DNA of 64,000 nt from CAYSCX01 sp964429575 (GTDB lineage Bacteria > Desulfobacterota > Binatia > Binatales > Binataceae). Of this stretch, positions 15,115 to 26,650 are shown in pieces; the stretch's first letter is position 1; every line of letters starts with the position of its first letter. Where the stretch lies: NCBI GenBank assembly GCA_964429575.1, contig CAYSCX010000002.1:62001-126000 (forward strand), read 5' to 3'. A program made the position numbers and the translations under genes. A model generated the notes under the pieces. That model made no database searches and was not told the origin of the DNA. It was given only the letters and a program-made list of their open reading frames with translations.

Positions 15115-16347
15115 GTGAAGTACGTAATCATTCACGGCGACGGAATGGCCGACTGGCCGGTGGACTCGCTCGGCGGCCGCACGCCGCTCGAGGCCGCGCG
15201 CAAGCCCAACATGGATCTGATCGCGACGCGCGGCCGGCTCGGCCTCGTCGCGACCATCCCCGACGGCATGCCCTCCGGCAGCGACGTCGGCACCATGACG
15301 ATGCTCGGCTACGACCCGCTGCGCTACCACACCGGGCGTGCGCCAATCGAAGCCGCGAGCCGCGGCATCCCCATGGGCCCGCGCGACGTAGTGTTCCGCA
15401 TGAATCTCGTTTCGTTGCGCCGCTCCGGCGGCGATGGGCTGGTGATGCATGACTTCACGTCGGGCCACATCACCAGCGATGAGTCCGCAAAGATCGTCGC
15501 CGATCTCAAGGCGGCGCTCGAAGGGCAGGGCGTCGAGTTTTACAACGGCGTCAGCTACCGCCACCTGATGGTGTGGCGCGACGGCGTCGCGACCACTCAT
15601 CTCACCCCGCCGCACGACATCACCGGCAAGCCTGTTGAGGGAAATCTTCCCGCAGGCGATGGTTCCGATCGCCTCCGCGATCTGATGAGTCGCGCCGCCG
15701 ACATCCTGCGTGAGCATCCGGTGAACAAGGCGCGCCGCGCGGACGGAAAATCAGAGGCGACTGCAATCTGGTTCTGGGGGCAGGGCACTCGCCCCGCGCT
15801 CCCGACTCTAAAGGAGCGGTTCAACGTCGATGGCTGCGTGATTTCCGCCGTCGATCTCGTCAACGGCCTCGGCCGCCTCGCGGGACTCGAAGCGATTTCG
15901 GTGCCCGGCGCGACCGGCTTCCTCGACACCGACTATGCCGCAAAAGGCCGCTACGGTCTCGACGCGCTGGGGCGCCGCGATTTCCTCCTGCTTCATATCG
16001 AGGCGCCCGACGAGGCCGGTCACATGGGCCGCGCGGATCTCAAGACCGAAGCGATCGAGCGAATCGACGAACTAATCTTGGGCCCCATGCTCGATGGGCT
16101 GTCCGCGATCGGCGATTTTGCGCTGCTGCTGATGCCCGATCATGCGACGCCATCGAAGTTGATGACCCATTCGAGCGAGCCGGTGCCATTCGTGCTGATG
16201 ACTTCAAACGAACTTCGCGCGACCGAAGCCAAAAGCCGTAGCTACACCGAAGCCGAAGCGTCGCGAACCGGACTGCTGGTCCGCAATGGCTATCGCCTTA
16301 TCGAGTCTCTTTTCGGCCGTGACCTCGGCTCAGTTGCAGGGCAGTAA
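15115..16347 (+). CDS. apgM: ApgM-family phosphoglycerate mutase / proposed homoserine kinase
   Basis: A 410-residue member of the alkaline-phosphatase superfamily. It begins MKYVIIHGDGMADWP (metal-binding Asp), has MPSGSDVGTMTMLGYDP (nucleophile Ser), and C-terminal HIEAPDEAGHMGR and PDHATPSK metal ligands. Family knowledge: these proteins are annotated as cofactor-independent phosphoglycerate mutase, but the bacterial subgroup next to thrC (TIGR02535) is proposed to be a homoserine kinase. Its place 3 nt after thrC, with no thrB in this operon, fits that role. A conventional ThrB-II gene lies at 47212, so the assignment is open. GTG start. Confidence 0.88.
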   Translation: MKYVIIHGDGMADWPVDSLGGRTPLEAARKPNMDLIATRGRLGLVATIPDGMPSGSDVGTMTMLGYDPLRYHTGRAPIEAASRGIPMGPRDVVFRMNLVSLRRSGGDGLVMHDFTSGHITSDESAKIVADLKAALEGQGVEFYNGVSYRHLMVWRDGVATTHLTPPHDITGKPVEGNLPAGDGSDRLRDLMSRAADILREHPVNKARRADGKSEATAIWFWGQGTRPALPTLKERFNVDGCVISAVDLVNGLGRLAGLEAISVPGATGFLDTDYAAKGRYGLDALGRRDFLLLHIEAPDEAGHMGRADLKTEAIERIDELILGPMLDGLSAIGDFALLLMPDHATPSKLMTHSSEPVPFVLMTSNELRATEAKSRSYTEAEASRTGLLVRNGYRLIESLFGRDLGSVAGQ

Positions 16348-16358
16348 GGGGAGCAATA

Positions 16359-17312
16359 ATGGAACGCAACCTCGCACTCGAAGTGGTTCGCGCGACCGAG
16401 GCCGCGGCGCTCGCCTGCGCGCGTTTCATCGGCAAGGGCGACGAACGTGCTGCCGACCGCGCCGCCTGCGACGCGATGCGCAAGACGCTCAACTCCATCG
16501 CGATGGACGGCAAGATCGTCATCGGTGAAGGATCCGCCGACGACACCGACCTGCTCTACGAAGGCGAGATCGTCGGCACCGGCTCGGGCACCGAAGTGGA
16601 CGTTGGGCTCGACGCGCTCGAGGGAGCGCTGGTCGCCGCCACCGGCAGTCCCAATGCGATGTCGTGCGTCGCGCTTGCGGAACGCGGCAAAATCCTGCGC
16701 TGCCCCGATACCTACATGGACAAGATCGCGGCCGGCCCCGCCGGCAAGGGCGTGATCGACATCGACCGCTCGCCGACCGACAACCTCCGCGCGCTTGCGG
16801 AAGCAAAAAACGTTTACGTTGAGGATCTTCGCGTCGCGATTCTCGACCGCCCTCGCCATGAAAAATTGATCGCCGAGGTGCGGCGCGCCGGTGCGGGCAT
16901 CAAGTTGCTTTCCGCCGGCGACCTCTCGGCAGCGATTGCCACCACCCGCGTCGAGAGCGAGATCGACCTGCTCCTCGGTATCGGCGGCTCGCATCAGGGC
17001 GTGATTGCGGCGGCCGCGATTCGATCGTCGGGAGGCGAGATGCAAGTGCGGTTTGCGCCGCGCAACCCTTCGGAGTCCGAAGCCTGCCACGCGATGGGCA
17101 TCCTCGATCTCAAGCGCAAATACACACTCGACGATCTTGCCGGCGACAACGTGATGTTCGCCGCGACCGGTGTAACCACCGGCGATTATCTGCACGGCGT
17201 CCGCTTCTTCTCGGGCGGCGCGCTCACCAACAGCGTCGTGATGCGCTCAAAAACCCGCACCATCCGGTTCATCGAGGCCTACCACCACTTCGACTTCAAG
17301 CCCGAGTATTGA
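16359..17312 (+). CDS. glpX: Class II fructose-1,6-bisphosphatase
   Basis: A gluconeogenic phosphatase. The 317 residues match GlpX: ERNLALEVVRATEAAALACARF at the N-terminus, GKGDERAADRAACDAMR, the metal-binding region IVIGEGSADDTDLLYEGE and GTEVDVGLDALEG, then GIGGSHQGVIAAAAIR near the end. ATG 16359 has a good ribosome site (AAGGGGAG). It follows the apgM-like gene by 11 nt and is likely co-transcribed with the threonine block. The next gene converges from the other strand. Confidence 0.94.
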   Translation: MERNLALEVVRATEAAALACARFIGKGDERAADRAACDAMRKTLNSIAMDGKIVIGEGSADDTDLLYEGEIVGTGSGTEVDVGLDALEGALVAATGSPNAMSCVALAERGKILRCPDTYMDKIAAGPAGKGVIDIDRSPTDNLRALAEAKNVYVEDLRVAILDRPRHEKLIAEVRRAGAGIKLLSAGDLSAAIATTRVESEIDLLLGIGGSHQGVIAAAAIRSSGGEMQVRFAPRNPSESEACHAMGILDLKRKYTLDDLAGDNVMFAATGVTTGDYLHGVRFFSGGALTNSVVMRSKTRTIRFIEAYHHFDFKPEY

Positions 17313-17366
17313 ACACGCCAACTACCATCGGCTGTTTATTTGGAACGCTCTCAGTAATCGGCCTCA

Positions 17367-18131
17367 CTAGAACTTAGTATCGGCGAACGCGCGTGAACCG
17401 TTCAGCAGGTCCGCCAGCGTGTCGGCCAGCCATTTGCGTCGCTTGCGAGTCAGGTCCTCATTAAGCTCAAGTTTCGGAATGTTCCAAACAGCCTCTGGTC
17501 CGGGACCACCCACATTGAATGTTCGGCCCGGATGGCCCCGGTGCGCAAGCACGTTGCGAATCTCGCTCCATTCTGAGAAGGACTGGTCTAACACCAACTG
17601 AGACAGCGAATTAGCAAGGGTGGTACCCGAAAACTTTGATTGAAAATCGGCTGCCGTCCGTTTGGGCGTGACGTCGCGAGGACTACCACGCAGCAGCTTT
17701 TCCATCGCGCTGTCCAGCAATGCTCCTATCGCGTAGGCGCCGTAGCAGAATGATTCAACGGCTGATTGCCCGCTGACGAAGAATTCGAACAACTCTCGTT
17801 CTTGGTTGAAGCGCTGTTGGGATTGAGGGCTCACTCCGAACTTCCTGAGCAGATCACGGAAGGATTCGTCGTGCTCCGCACACGCTCGGAATCTCCAGGC
17901 AATCGATTTCCAAGCATCGGCGTACTCGCCCCAGCAGACCGGATTTTGATCCCGGCGATCCTTTAACCGTACAACAACCGCTTCATAGGCGCCCACCTGA
18001 AAATCGTCGGGCATCTCGATCGCAAATTTAGACAGCTTGTTTCCCATCTGAAGAGGTATTCTCCCTCCTAGCAATCGCGCGAAAGCGGCGCGCCAATCAT
18101 CTAGGAGGCGGCATGTGATCCTATTCTGCAC
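17367..18131 (-). CDS. Uncharacterised protein with HEPN-type RxxxxH motif
   Basis: A 254-residue cytoplasmic protein, mostly helical, that I do not recognise by family name. Residues 192-197 read RNVLAH inside SEWSEIRNVLAHRGHPG, which matches the R-x4-H motif of HEPN domains, often RNases or nucleotide-binding partners in toxin or defence systems. The codon use is less GC-skewed than its neighbours, which may indicate transfer. It stands alone between glpX and a crotonase gene, with no partner nucleotidyltransferase. The start could also be Met29 (MGNKLSKFAIEM). Function is not established. Confidence 0.7.
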   Translation of the reverse strand: MQNRITCRLLDDWRAAFARLLGGRIPLQMGNKLSKFAIEMPDDFQVGAYEAVVVRLKDRRDQNPVCWGEYADAWKSIAWRFRACAEHDESFRDLLRKFGVSPQSQQRFNQERELFEFFVSGQSAVESFCYGAYAIGALLDSAMEKLLRGSPRDVTPKRTAADFQSKFSGTTLANSLSQLVLDQSFSEWSEIRNVLAHRGHPGRTFNVGGPGPEAVWNIPKLELNEDLTRKRRKWLADTLADLLNGSRAFADTKF

Positions 18132-18262
18132 GGCGGAAGTAGTCGGCGATCCATCGCATGAGGCGAGCGTCGCATTCAGGTGTCCGCTCCTTCATTGAAC
18201 ACTCTAGATGCTATCGTCAGCCTCTGGTAGTTCTGGCCGCGAATTGAGGAGGTGACACGCCC

Positions 18263-19042
18263 GTGGCATCGAACGAAGTCGTTCTCGACAAGGCGCCGAT
18301 CGCGACGCTCACGATCAATCGCCCCGCGGCGCTAAATGCGCTCAACCCGGGAGTCGTGCAGGATATCGCGCGCGCCATTCGCGACGTTCGCCACGATCCG
18401 TCGGTGCGCGTGCTAATTATTACCGGCGGCGGCGATCGCGCATTCGTTGCGGGTGCGGACATCGCCGCGATGTCCAAGATGTCCGCCGTCGACGGATTGG
18501 AGTTCGGCCGCCTCGGTCACCGCGTGCTCGCAAGTCTCGAGGAGCTTCCGATTCCCGTCATAGCTGCGGTCAATGGCTTCGCGCTCGGCGGCGGTCTGGA
18601 ACTCGCGATGGCTTGCGATCTGATCCTCGCGAGCGACAAGGCGCGTTTCGGCCAGCCCGAAATCAACCTCGCGCTGATCCCCGGCTTCGGCGGTACCCAA
18701 CGCCTCCCGCACCGCATCGGCCACGCCCGCGCGCGCGAATTGATAATGACTGGCGACATGCTGGATGCGCAGAAGGCGCTTGAGTGGGGACTCGTCAATC
18801 AGGTGGTTCCCGCTGCGGATCTGATGACGGTCACGCGCAAGCTCGCCGAAAAACTCGCGTCGAAGTCCGCGATCGCGCTCCGCCAGGCCAAGGCCGCCTT
18901 GCAGGCCGCATCGAACATGGTCGAGGATGCAGGTCTTCGCTACGAACAGGAGGCATTCGGCGTCGTCTTCGCAAGCGAAGATCGCGTCGAAGGCACCACC
19001 GCATTCGTCGAGAAGCGCCCGCCCAACTGGAAGCACAAGTGA
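18263..19042 (+). CDS. Enoyl-CoA hydratase/isomerase
   Basis: A 259-residue crotonase that hydrates trans-2-enoyl-CoA in beta-oxidation. Oxyanion-hole and CoA-binding motifs AFVAGADIAAM and GFALGGGLELAMACD are present, and both catalytic glutamates can be seen (GGLE and GQPE). The C-terminus TAFVEKRPPNW is typical. The start is GTG 18263 with a good upstream site (GAGGAGGTGA). A terminator-like hairpin at 19140 separates it from the next operon, so it is probably its own unit, though it likely serves the same pathway as the isobutyryl-CoA mutase genes. Confidence 0.92.
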   Translation: MASNEVVLDKAPIATLTINRPAALNALNPGVVQDIARAIRDVRHDPSVRVLIITGGGDRAFVAGADIAAMSKMSAVDGLEFGRLGHRVLASLEELPIPVIAAVNGFALGGGLELAMACDLILASDKARFGQPEINLALIPGFGGTQRLPHRIGHARARELIMTGDMLDAQKALEWGLVNQVVPAADLMTVTRKLAEKLASKSAIALRQAKAALQAASNMVEDAGLRYEQEAFGVVFASEDRVEGTTAFVEKRPPNWKHK

Positions 19043-19103
19043 CGAGGGTGGCGCGGAGCGCCAGCCCTCGTCATTCCGAGCGCAGTCTTCGAAGCGAGGA
19101 ATC
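19043..19103. repeat. Hairpin plus CGTCATTCCGAG-type intergenic repeat
   Basis: Directly after the crotonase stop codon a 12-bp stem forms between CGAGGGTGGCGC and GCGCCAGCCCTCG (one bulge). It runs into CGTCATTCCGAGCGCAG and CGAAGCGAGGAATC. This CGTCATTCCGAG...CGAGGAATC pattern is a commonly seen dispersed intergenic motif in several bacterial phyla. Only one copy is present in this window, so its repeat status here is inferred. Confidence 0.45.
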
Positions 19104-19139
19104 CCGCACTCTTTCGGTCCCCTCTCCCTCTCTGCGTAG

Positions 19140-19169
19140 GGGCGCACGGCTGTGCGCCCTTCTTTCTCG
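19140..19169 (+). terminator. Terminator-like hairpin after the crotonase gene
   Basis: GGGCGCAC (19140-19147) and GTGCGCCC (19152-19159) form a perfect 8-bp stem with a 4-nt loop, followed by TTCTTTCTCG. It probably ends the crotonase transcript before the promoter of the isobutyryl-CoA mutase operon. Confidence 0.6.
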
Positions 19170-19257
19170 ACTGTAGGCGACTCCACCCGCCGCTGTTAAG
19201 ATGGAGGGCAGTGAGGGAACCTGCGCGCCGAAGGGTCCGCAGAAAAAAACAAAAAAA

Positions 19258-19319
19258 TAGACAAAACGAACCCAGCTTTAGTATGCCCCGGCGCCGGTAC
19301 CTACTACCGGTAGTAGGTA
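19258..19319 (+). promoter_or_regulatory. Promoter region with a perfect 22-bp palindromic operator
   Basis: The half-sites TACCTACTACC and GGTAGTAGGTA (19298-19319) form an uninterrupted 22-bp palindrome, 33 nt before the start codon of the first acyl-CoA dehydrogenase gene. Just upstream lie a -35-like TAGACA (19258-19263) and a -10-like TAGTAT (19279-19284), with a short 15-nt spacer. The palindrome would cover the transcription start, a typical repressor position. A TetR- or FadR-type regulator of acyl-CoA catabolism is plausible, but no regulator gene lies nearby. Confidence 0.65.
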
Positions 19320-19352
19320 TCGAGGATCACCTGTTTCCGCTTGATTTCATCG

Positions 19353-20498
19353 ATGGATCTCGAACTTACCGATGCACAACGCCAGGCCCGCGATACCGCG
19401 CGGCGGTTTTCGCGCGACAAACTCGAGCGCGCCGGCATCGAGACCGACCGTCAACATCGCTTCCCCGCCGAGACGATCGCCGACCTCGGCAAACTCGGCA
19501 TCCTCGGCGTGTTCATTCCCCAGCAGTACGGCGGCGCGGGCCTCGACCACCTTTCCTACGCATTAGTCGTCGAGGAACTCGCCGTCGAGTGCGCATCGAC
19601 CGCCGCCATCGTCTCGGCGCATTGCTCGCTCGCCTCTTGGCCGATTCTCGGGCTTGGCGATGAGCAACAACGCGCCCACTTCCTGCCCAAGATGGCGACC
19701 GGCGAATGGCTCGGCTGCTTCGCTCTGACCGAACCGCAGGCCGGTTCCGATGCCGCCAACCAGAAGACTCGCGCGATTCGCGACGGCGACTGCTACGTCA
19801 TCAACGGTACCAAAAACTTCATCACCAACTCACCGCAATCACACGTCGCGATCGTGTTCGCGGTGACCGATCCGCACAATGACCATCGCGGCATCAGCGC
19901 GTTTGCGGTCGAAACCGACACGCCGGGCTGGCAGGTAGTTCGCGTCGAAGACAAAATGGGTATCCACGGCGCGCACAGCGCGCAGTTGAGCTTCACCGAC
20001 ATGCGGGTTCCGCGCGCGAATCTTCTTATGAACGAGGGCGACGGTTTCAACGTCGCGATGAAGACGCTCGACGGCGGTCGCATCGGCATCGCAGCGCAGG
20101 CCGTCGGCATCGGCCGCGCCGCTCTCGAGCAGTCGCTGAAATACTCGCAGCAGCGCCAGGCATTCGGAAAGTCGATCTCCAAATATCAGGCCATCCAGTG
20201 GAAGCTCGCCGACATGGCCGTCGAACTCGACGCCGCCCGCCTGCTCACCTATCGCGCCGCTGTTCTAAAGGATGCGGGCAGGCCGTGTGCGAAGGAATCC
20301 GCGATGGCAAAGCTGTTCGCCGCCGAGGCTGCCATGCGCGCCGCGACCGAGGCCATTCAAGTCCATGGCGGTTACGGCTATACCAAGGAGTTCAAGGTCG
20401 AGCGTTACTTCCGCGACGCGAAGATCACCGAAATTTATGAAGGCACCTCCGAAATTCAGCGGCTCGTGATCGCCAACCACGTTCTTTCGGGGCAGTGA
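19353..20498 (+). CDS. Acyl-CoA dehydrogenase
   Basis: An FAD enzyme that makes 2-enoyl-CoA from acyl-CoA (381 residues from ATG 19353). It shows the FAD signature CFALTEPQAGSDA, DGDCYVINGTKNFITN, the RxAFGKSISKYQAIQWKLADM helix, QVHGGYGYTKEFKVERYFRDAKI and the catalytic Glu in IYEGTSEIQR. It is the short/branched-chain type. It is the first gene of a four-gene operon; only 7 nt separate it from icmA. An upstream in-frame TTG (19341) would add four residues. Confidence 0.93.
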   Translation: MDLELTDAQRQARDTARRFSRDKLERAGIETDRQHRFPAETIADLGKLGILGVFIPQQYGGAGLDHLSYALVVEELAVECASTAAIVSAHCSLASWPILGLGDEQQRAHFLPKMATGEWLGCFALTEPQAGSDAANQKTRAIRDGDCYVINGTKNFITNSPQSHVAIVFAVTDPHNDHRGISAFAVETDTPGWQVVRVEDKMGIHGAHSAQLSFTDMRVPRANLLMNEGDGFNVAMKTLDGGRIGIAAQAVGIGRAALEQSLKYSQQRQAFGKSISKYQAIQWKLADMAVELDAARLLTYRAAVLKDAGRPCAKESAMAKLFAAEAAMRAATEAIQVHGGYGYTKEFKVERYFRDAKITEIYEGTSEIQRLVIANHVLSGQ

Positions 20499-20505
20499 GG
20501 GGCGC

Positions 20506-22140
<1,635 letters not shown>

Positions 22141-22143
22141 GGC

Positions 22144-22548
22144 ATGGCTGACAAGCGGCTCAGAATTCTGGTTGCGAAACCCGGACTCGACGGTCACGAC
22201 CGCGGCGCCAAAATCATCGCGCGTGCGTTGCGCGACGGCGGCTTCGAAGTCATCTATACCGGCTTGCACCAAACCCCCGAGATGATCGCCGAGGCTGCTG
22301 CGCAAGAGGATGTCGACGCGGTCGGGCTATCCATTCTATCGGGCGCGCACATGACGCTGTTTCCCGAAGTGATCCGCCTTCTGAAGGACAAGGGCGCCGG
22401 CGACATTGCAGTTTTCGGCGGTGGCATCATCCCGGATGAGGACGCAGCCAAGCTCAAACAGCTCGGGGTCAAGCAGATCTTCACGCCGGGCGCATCGACC
22501 GAAGACATCGTCAAGTGGGTCCGCGACAACGTCGCGCCCCGCCAGTAG
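22144..22548 (+). CDS. icmB: Acyl-CoA mutase small subunit, cobalamin-binding
   Basis: A 134-residue B12-binding domain. The base-off/His-on signature is intact: DGHDRGAK (His ligand to cobalt), SILSGAHMTL and VFGGGIIPDEDA. It supplies adenosylcobalamin to the large subunit encoded 3 nt upstream. A length of about 135 residues is normal for stand-alone small subunits. No G-protein chaperone (MeaB/ArgK type) is in the window. Confidence 0.92.
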   Translation: MADKRLRILVAKPGLDGHDRGAKIIARALRDGGFEVIYTGLHQTPEMIAEAAAQEDVDAVGLSILSGAHMTLFPEVIRLLKDKGAGDIAVFGGGIIPDEDAAKLKQLGVKQIFTPGASTEDIVKWVRDNVAPRQ

Positions 22549-22557
22549 TCGTCGGCG

Positions 22558-23715
<1,158 letters not shown>

Positions 23716-23721
23716 TGGCCG

Positions 23722-24441
23722 CTACTTTTCGAGCAAGTCTTCGCGAATCGATTCAATCTCTGAGCGAGCGAGCCCGATCACCTCGCCCATGAACAGCTCG
23801 ATGCCGCCGGCCTCATCGATCAACTCAAACACCGGCGTCATTTGCTCTGCGCTTAGCGGCGCTTTCGGGAATACCAAATTGCTTCGGAGAAAATCCCCAA
23901 CGATTCTCTCGCGGCTGACTCCGAGCAGCTCGAGCAACATCGCCGCACCGACGCCCGTGCGATCGCGCCCCGCCGAGCAGTGAAAGAGCAGCGGATAGAC
24001 ATCGCGCTCGGCGAGCAGCTTGAAAAACCGCTGCCAGTCCTTGCGAAAGACCGTCACCAGTTCCAGGTGCTGCTTGCCGGGCTCGCGCGTCATCGCGATG
24101 TAGCCCTTGTCAGAGAACCACTGGTCACCCATGGGAATGTGTTCCCATCGCACCGACGCGAGCACACTCTGCTCCGGCCGTCCGAGCACCCTTACCTCGA
24201 CGCGGCTCTGCAGCGTCACCAACGTCTTGAGTTGCACTGCGCGAAGCGGGCTTTCCGCGGGGACCTCTGCGATGTGCGACGACCGATAGACGCGGCCGCT
24301 CCGCACCTTGCGGCCGTGAACGGTTGGATGGCCACCGAGGTCGCGGAAGTTGCGCGTAGCAAACTTTCGAAGCAGGTCGAAATCGACCAGCACCCGCCGC
24401 TGGCCGTCGGTTCTTTCGTCGGATGAATCGTCGCTCGGCAA
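23722..24441 (-). CDS. Tyrosine-protein phosphatase, Y_phosphatase3 family
   Basis: A 239-residue phosphatase with the family start FRDLGGHPTVHGRKVRSGRVYRSS and the active-site loop FHCSAGRDRTGVGA (HCxxGxxRT; nucleophile Cys, phosphate-binding Arg). Members dephosphorylate phosphotyrosine or phosphoinositides. It has no signal peptide. It converges on the acyl-CoA dehydrogenase gene with a 6-nt gap. The start is ATG 24441; the region to the next gene (24442-24616) holds no gene I can support. Confidence 0.88.
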   Translation of the reverse strand: MPSDDSSDERTDGQRRVLVDFDLLRKFATRNFRDLGGHPTVHGRKVRSGRVYRSSHIAEVPAESPLRAVQLKTLVTLQSRVEVRVLGRPEQSVLASVRWEHIPMGDQWFSDKGYIAMTREPGKQHLELVTVFRKDWQRFFKLLAERDVYPLLFHCSAGRDRTGVGAAMLLELLGVSRERIVGDFLRSNLVFPKAPLSAEQMTPVFELIDEAGGIELFMGEVIGLARSEIESIREDLLEK

Positions 24442-24616
24442 GTGGCTCTAATCCTCGTTGGGTGCGTGTGGAATCGGGTCGCGCGCTGGCGCAATAGCAA
24501 TTTTACCGGTCACGAGCGGCTCATCAAAACGCTCGCGCACGCGCCGGGGTTGCCACACTTCAACGCCCCCTCGGTTCGCGGCGCGTGGCGCGCCAAAGCC
24601 GCGGCCGGCTGCGGCT

Positions 24617-26650
24617 CTAAGCGCGAATTTGGGACTCGCTTACGGCCAGGTAGCTTCGATATGCAGCGTTGGACGCGAGCAGCTCACCGTGGCTGCCCGA
24701 CGCCGCGAGCGTGCCATCGTGGAGAAAGAACACTTGATCGCAAGCGGCCAGGGTATTGGCGCGATGCGCGACAATCAGCACGATCCTTTCGCGTGCGATT
24801 TCGCGAAGCGTCGCAAGGAGTGCCGCCTCCGATCCGGGATCGAGCGGCGCCATCGGCTCGTCGAGGATCATCATGTCGGGCTCGCGCAGCAATGCGCGCG
24901 CGATTGCAATCCATTGCTTCTGCCCGACGGAGATCCTCGCGCCGCGGCGTCCGAGCATGGTCTGGTAGCCGTCTGGAAGCGCCTCGATGAACTCCGCCGC
25001 ACCTGCGCGAACCGCCGCGCGCCGGATCTCGTCGAATGAAGCATCCGGGCTGCCATAGCGGATGTTTTCTGCGATAGTCGCCGAGAAAAGCGCCTCTTGC
25101 TGGAAGACAAAGCCGATGCGATCGCGCAGCGCCGAGGGCGCCAACGTGCGGGCGTCGATCCCGTCAATCAGTATCTTTCCGCCGAGCGGTTCCGTGAATC
25201 GCGGAATCGTGTTGATGAGCGTGGTTTTGCCCGCGCCGCTGGCGCCAGCGAGTGCGACCAGCTGTCCGCCGCGCAGAGTCAACGTGACGTGTTGCAGCAC
25301 CGGCGTAGAATGCGCGTAGCCAACGGCGAGGTCGCGGAACTCCAGCGTCGAAATCCGCGCGTCCAGCTGACGTCCGTTGAACTCGCCGGGCGTCTCATTC
25401 AAGTTCTCCAGGACGCTCTGCACGCGCCGAAGTCCGGCGGCGGGCGCCTGCAGCGATACCCACGTGGAGCCGATCGTACCCATCGGCCGTGCCAACATCC
25501 CGCCGTAAATCGAAAGCAGTACGACGTCGCCCAAGGTCATACGCCCTTCAATCACCTGCATCATCAAGTAGTAGAGGGCGTAGTACGTGAGCAGCATGAT
25601 GGGTGGCGCAAGCGCGATGAACAGGCCCATCAGGATGATGACCATCCTGAGCGTCGCGCTGAACGACTCCCAGCTCGCGCGGTCGATGTGCGCGCTTTCG
25701 CGCCGTTCCTGACCCATCGCCTTGATCAGCTGTACCTGCGCGATGCGTTCCTCGAACGCCGCCATCACGTCGCTGCCACGCTCCCGCATCCGTTGGCTCT
25801 GGGAGCGGATGACGCGTCCGAACAGCATCGAACCGAAGAAGACGATCGGCAGCACGAGCAAGCCGGCTATTGGTATCACGGGTTCGTTCGGGAACTGAGC
25901 GGCGAGAATCACCATCACCAGCACGTACATCACGACCGACATGATCGGCGCGAGCACACCGCGATAGAACACTGCACCGATCGAAGCGCTGTCGTACATC
26001 GTGCGAAACACCGCGTCGCCGATCTTCTGGTCGGCGTAGATTCCGAGCGGCGAACGCAGGAACCGTTCGTACACCGCGGTCCGCACCGTCTGGTTGATGC
26101 GCTGCGTGAGTTGAATCGTGACGCGCGTCTCGAGGTAGCCGAACACGCCGTTCCACAGGCTCCAGCCTTCGTTCGCGTCGTTCGCGGTGATGCCTGCCTG
26201 GTCGAGCCCGCCGCTCTGCACGTCGGTGCTGAGCGCGACCGGCTGATCGCCAGTCATGCCGCTCATGATCGCCGCGATTAGCAGAAAGCCGGTGACCACT
26301 GCCAGCAGCAGCGCCCGATCGTCTCCGACGAACGGACCGAGAACGATCGCGGGTGCACCGTCGAGCGGACGCCCGTTGATGATGTTGTCGATAATGATCT
26401 TGAGCGGCCACGGCACCAGGAGAAAGAAGGTGAGCGAGGTGAGCGCAAGCGCGGTCTTGATCGCGAGCAGACGCCGCTGCGCTCCGATGAACGGCCAGCT
26501 CTTGCGCAATAGCTTCCAGACATCGCGTGGGCGAAGTTGGCGCTGCTCATCGGCGTAAAGAACGCTGAGGCGTGGATCGGGCGCGGCATTCGCTCCGCGA
26601 GCTGACGCTCCGTCATGAATCATCGCAGCAGCGCCACTCGCGTCAGCCAT
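24617..26650 (-). CDS. ABC exporter, fused membrane and ATPase domains (second of a pair)
   Basis: A 677-residue type IV half-transporter. Residues from about 60 to 390 contain six membrane helices, with an insertion between the first two. The ATPase domain has Walker A AGASGAGKTTLINT, the signature ISVGQKQWIAIARAL (a departure from LSGGQ), Walker B MMILDEP with catalytic Glu, and the H-loop IVAHR. ATG 26650 overlaps the stop of the upstream transporter gene by 8 nt, so the two are coupled and probably form a heterodimer. The substrate may be a lipid, drug or peptide. Confidence 0.9.
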   Translation of the reverse strand: MADASGAAAMIHDGASARGANAAPDPRLSVLYADEQRQLRPRDVWKLLRKSWPFIGAQRRLLAIKTALALTSLTFFLLVPWPLKIIIDNIINGRPLDGAPAIVLGPFVGDDRALLLAVVTGFLLIAAIMSGMTGDQPVALSTDVQSGGLDQAGITANDANEGWSLWNGVFGYLETRVTIQLTQRINQTVRTAVYERFLRSPLGIYADQKIGDAVFRTMYDSASIGAVFYRGVLAPIMSVVMYVLVMVILAAQFPNEPVIPIAGLLVLPIVFFGSMLFGRVIRSQSQRMRERGSDVMAAFEERIAQVQLIKAMGQERRESAHIDRASWESFSATLRMVIILMGLFIALAPPIMLLTYYALYYLMMQVIEGRMTLGDVVLLSIYGGMLARPMGTIGSTWVSLQAPAAGLRRVQSVLENLNETPGEFNGRQLDARISTLEFRDLAVGYAHSTPVLQHVTLTLRGGQLVALAGASGAGKTTLINTIPRFTEPLGGKILIDGIDARTLAPSALRDRIGFVFQQEALFSATIAENIRYGSPDASFDEIRRAAVRAGAAEFIEALPDGYQTMLGRRGARISVGQKQWIAIARALLREPDMMILDEPMAPLDPGSEAALLATLREIARERIVLIVAHRANTLAACDQVFFLHDGTLAASGSHGELLASNAAYRSYLAVSESQIRA

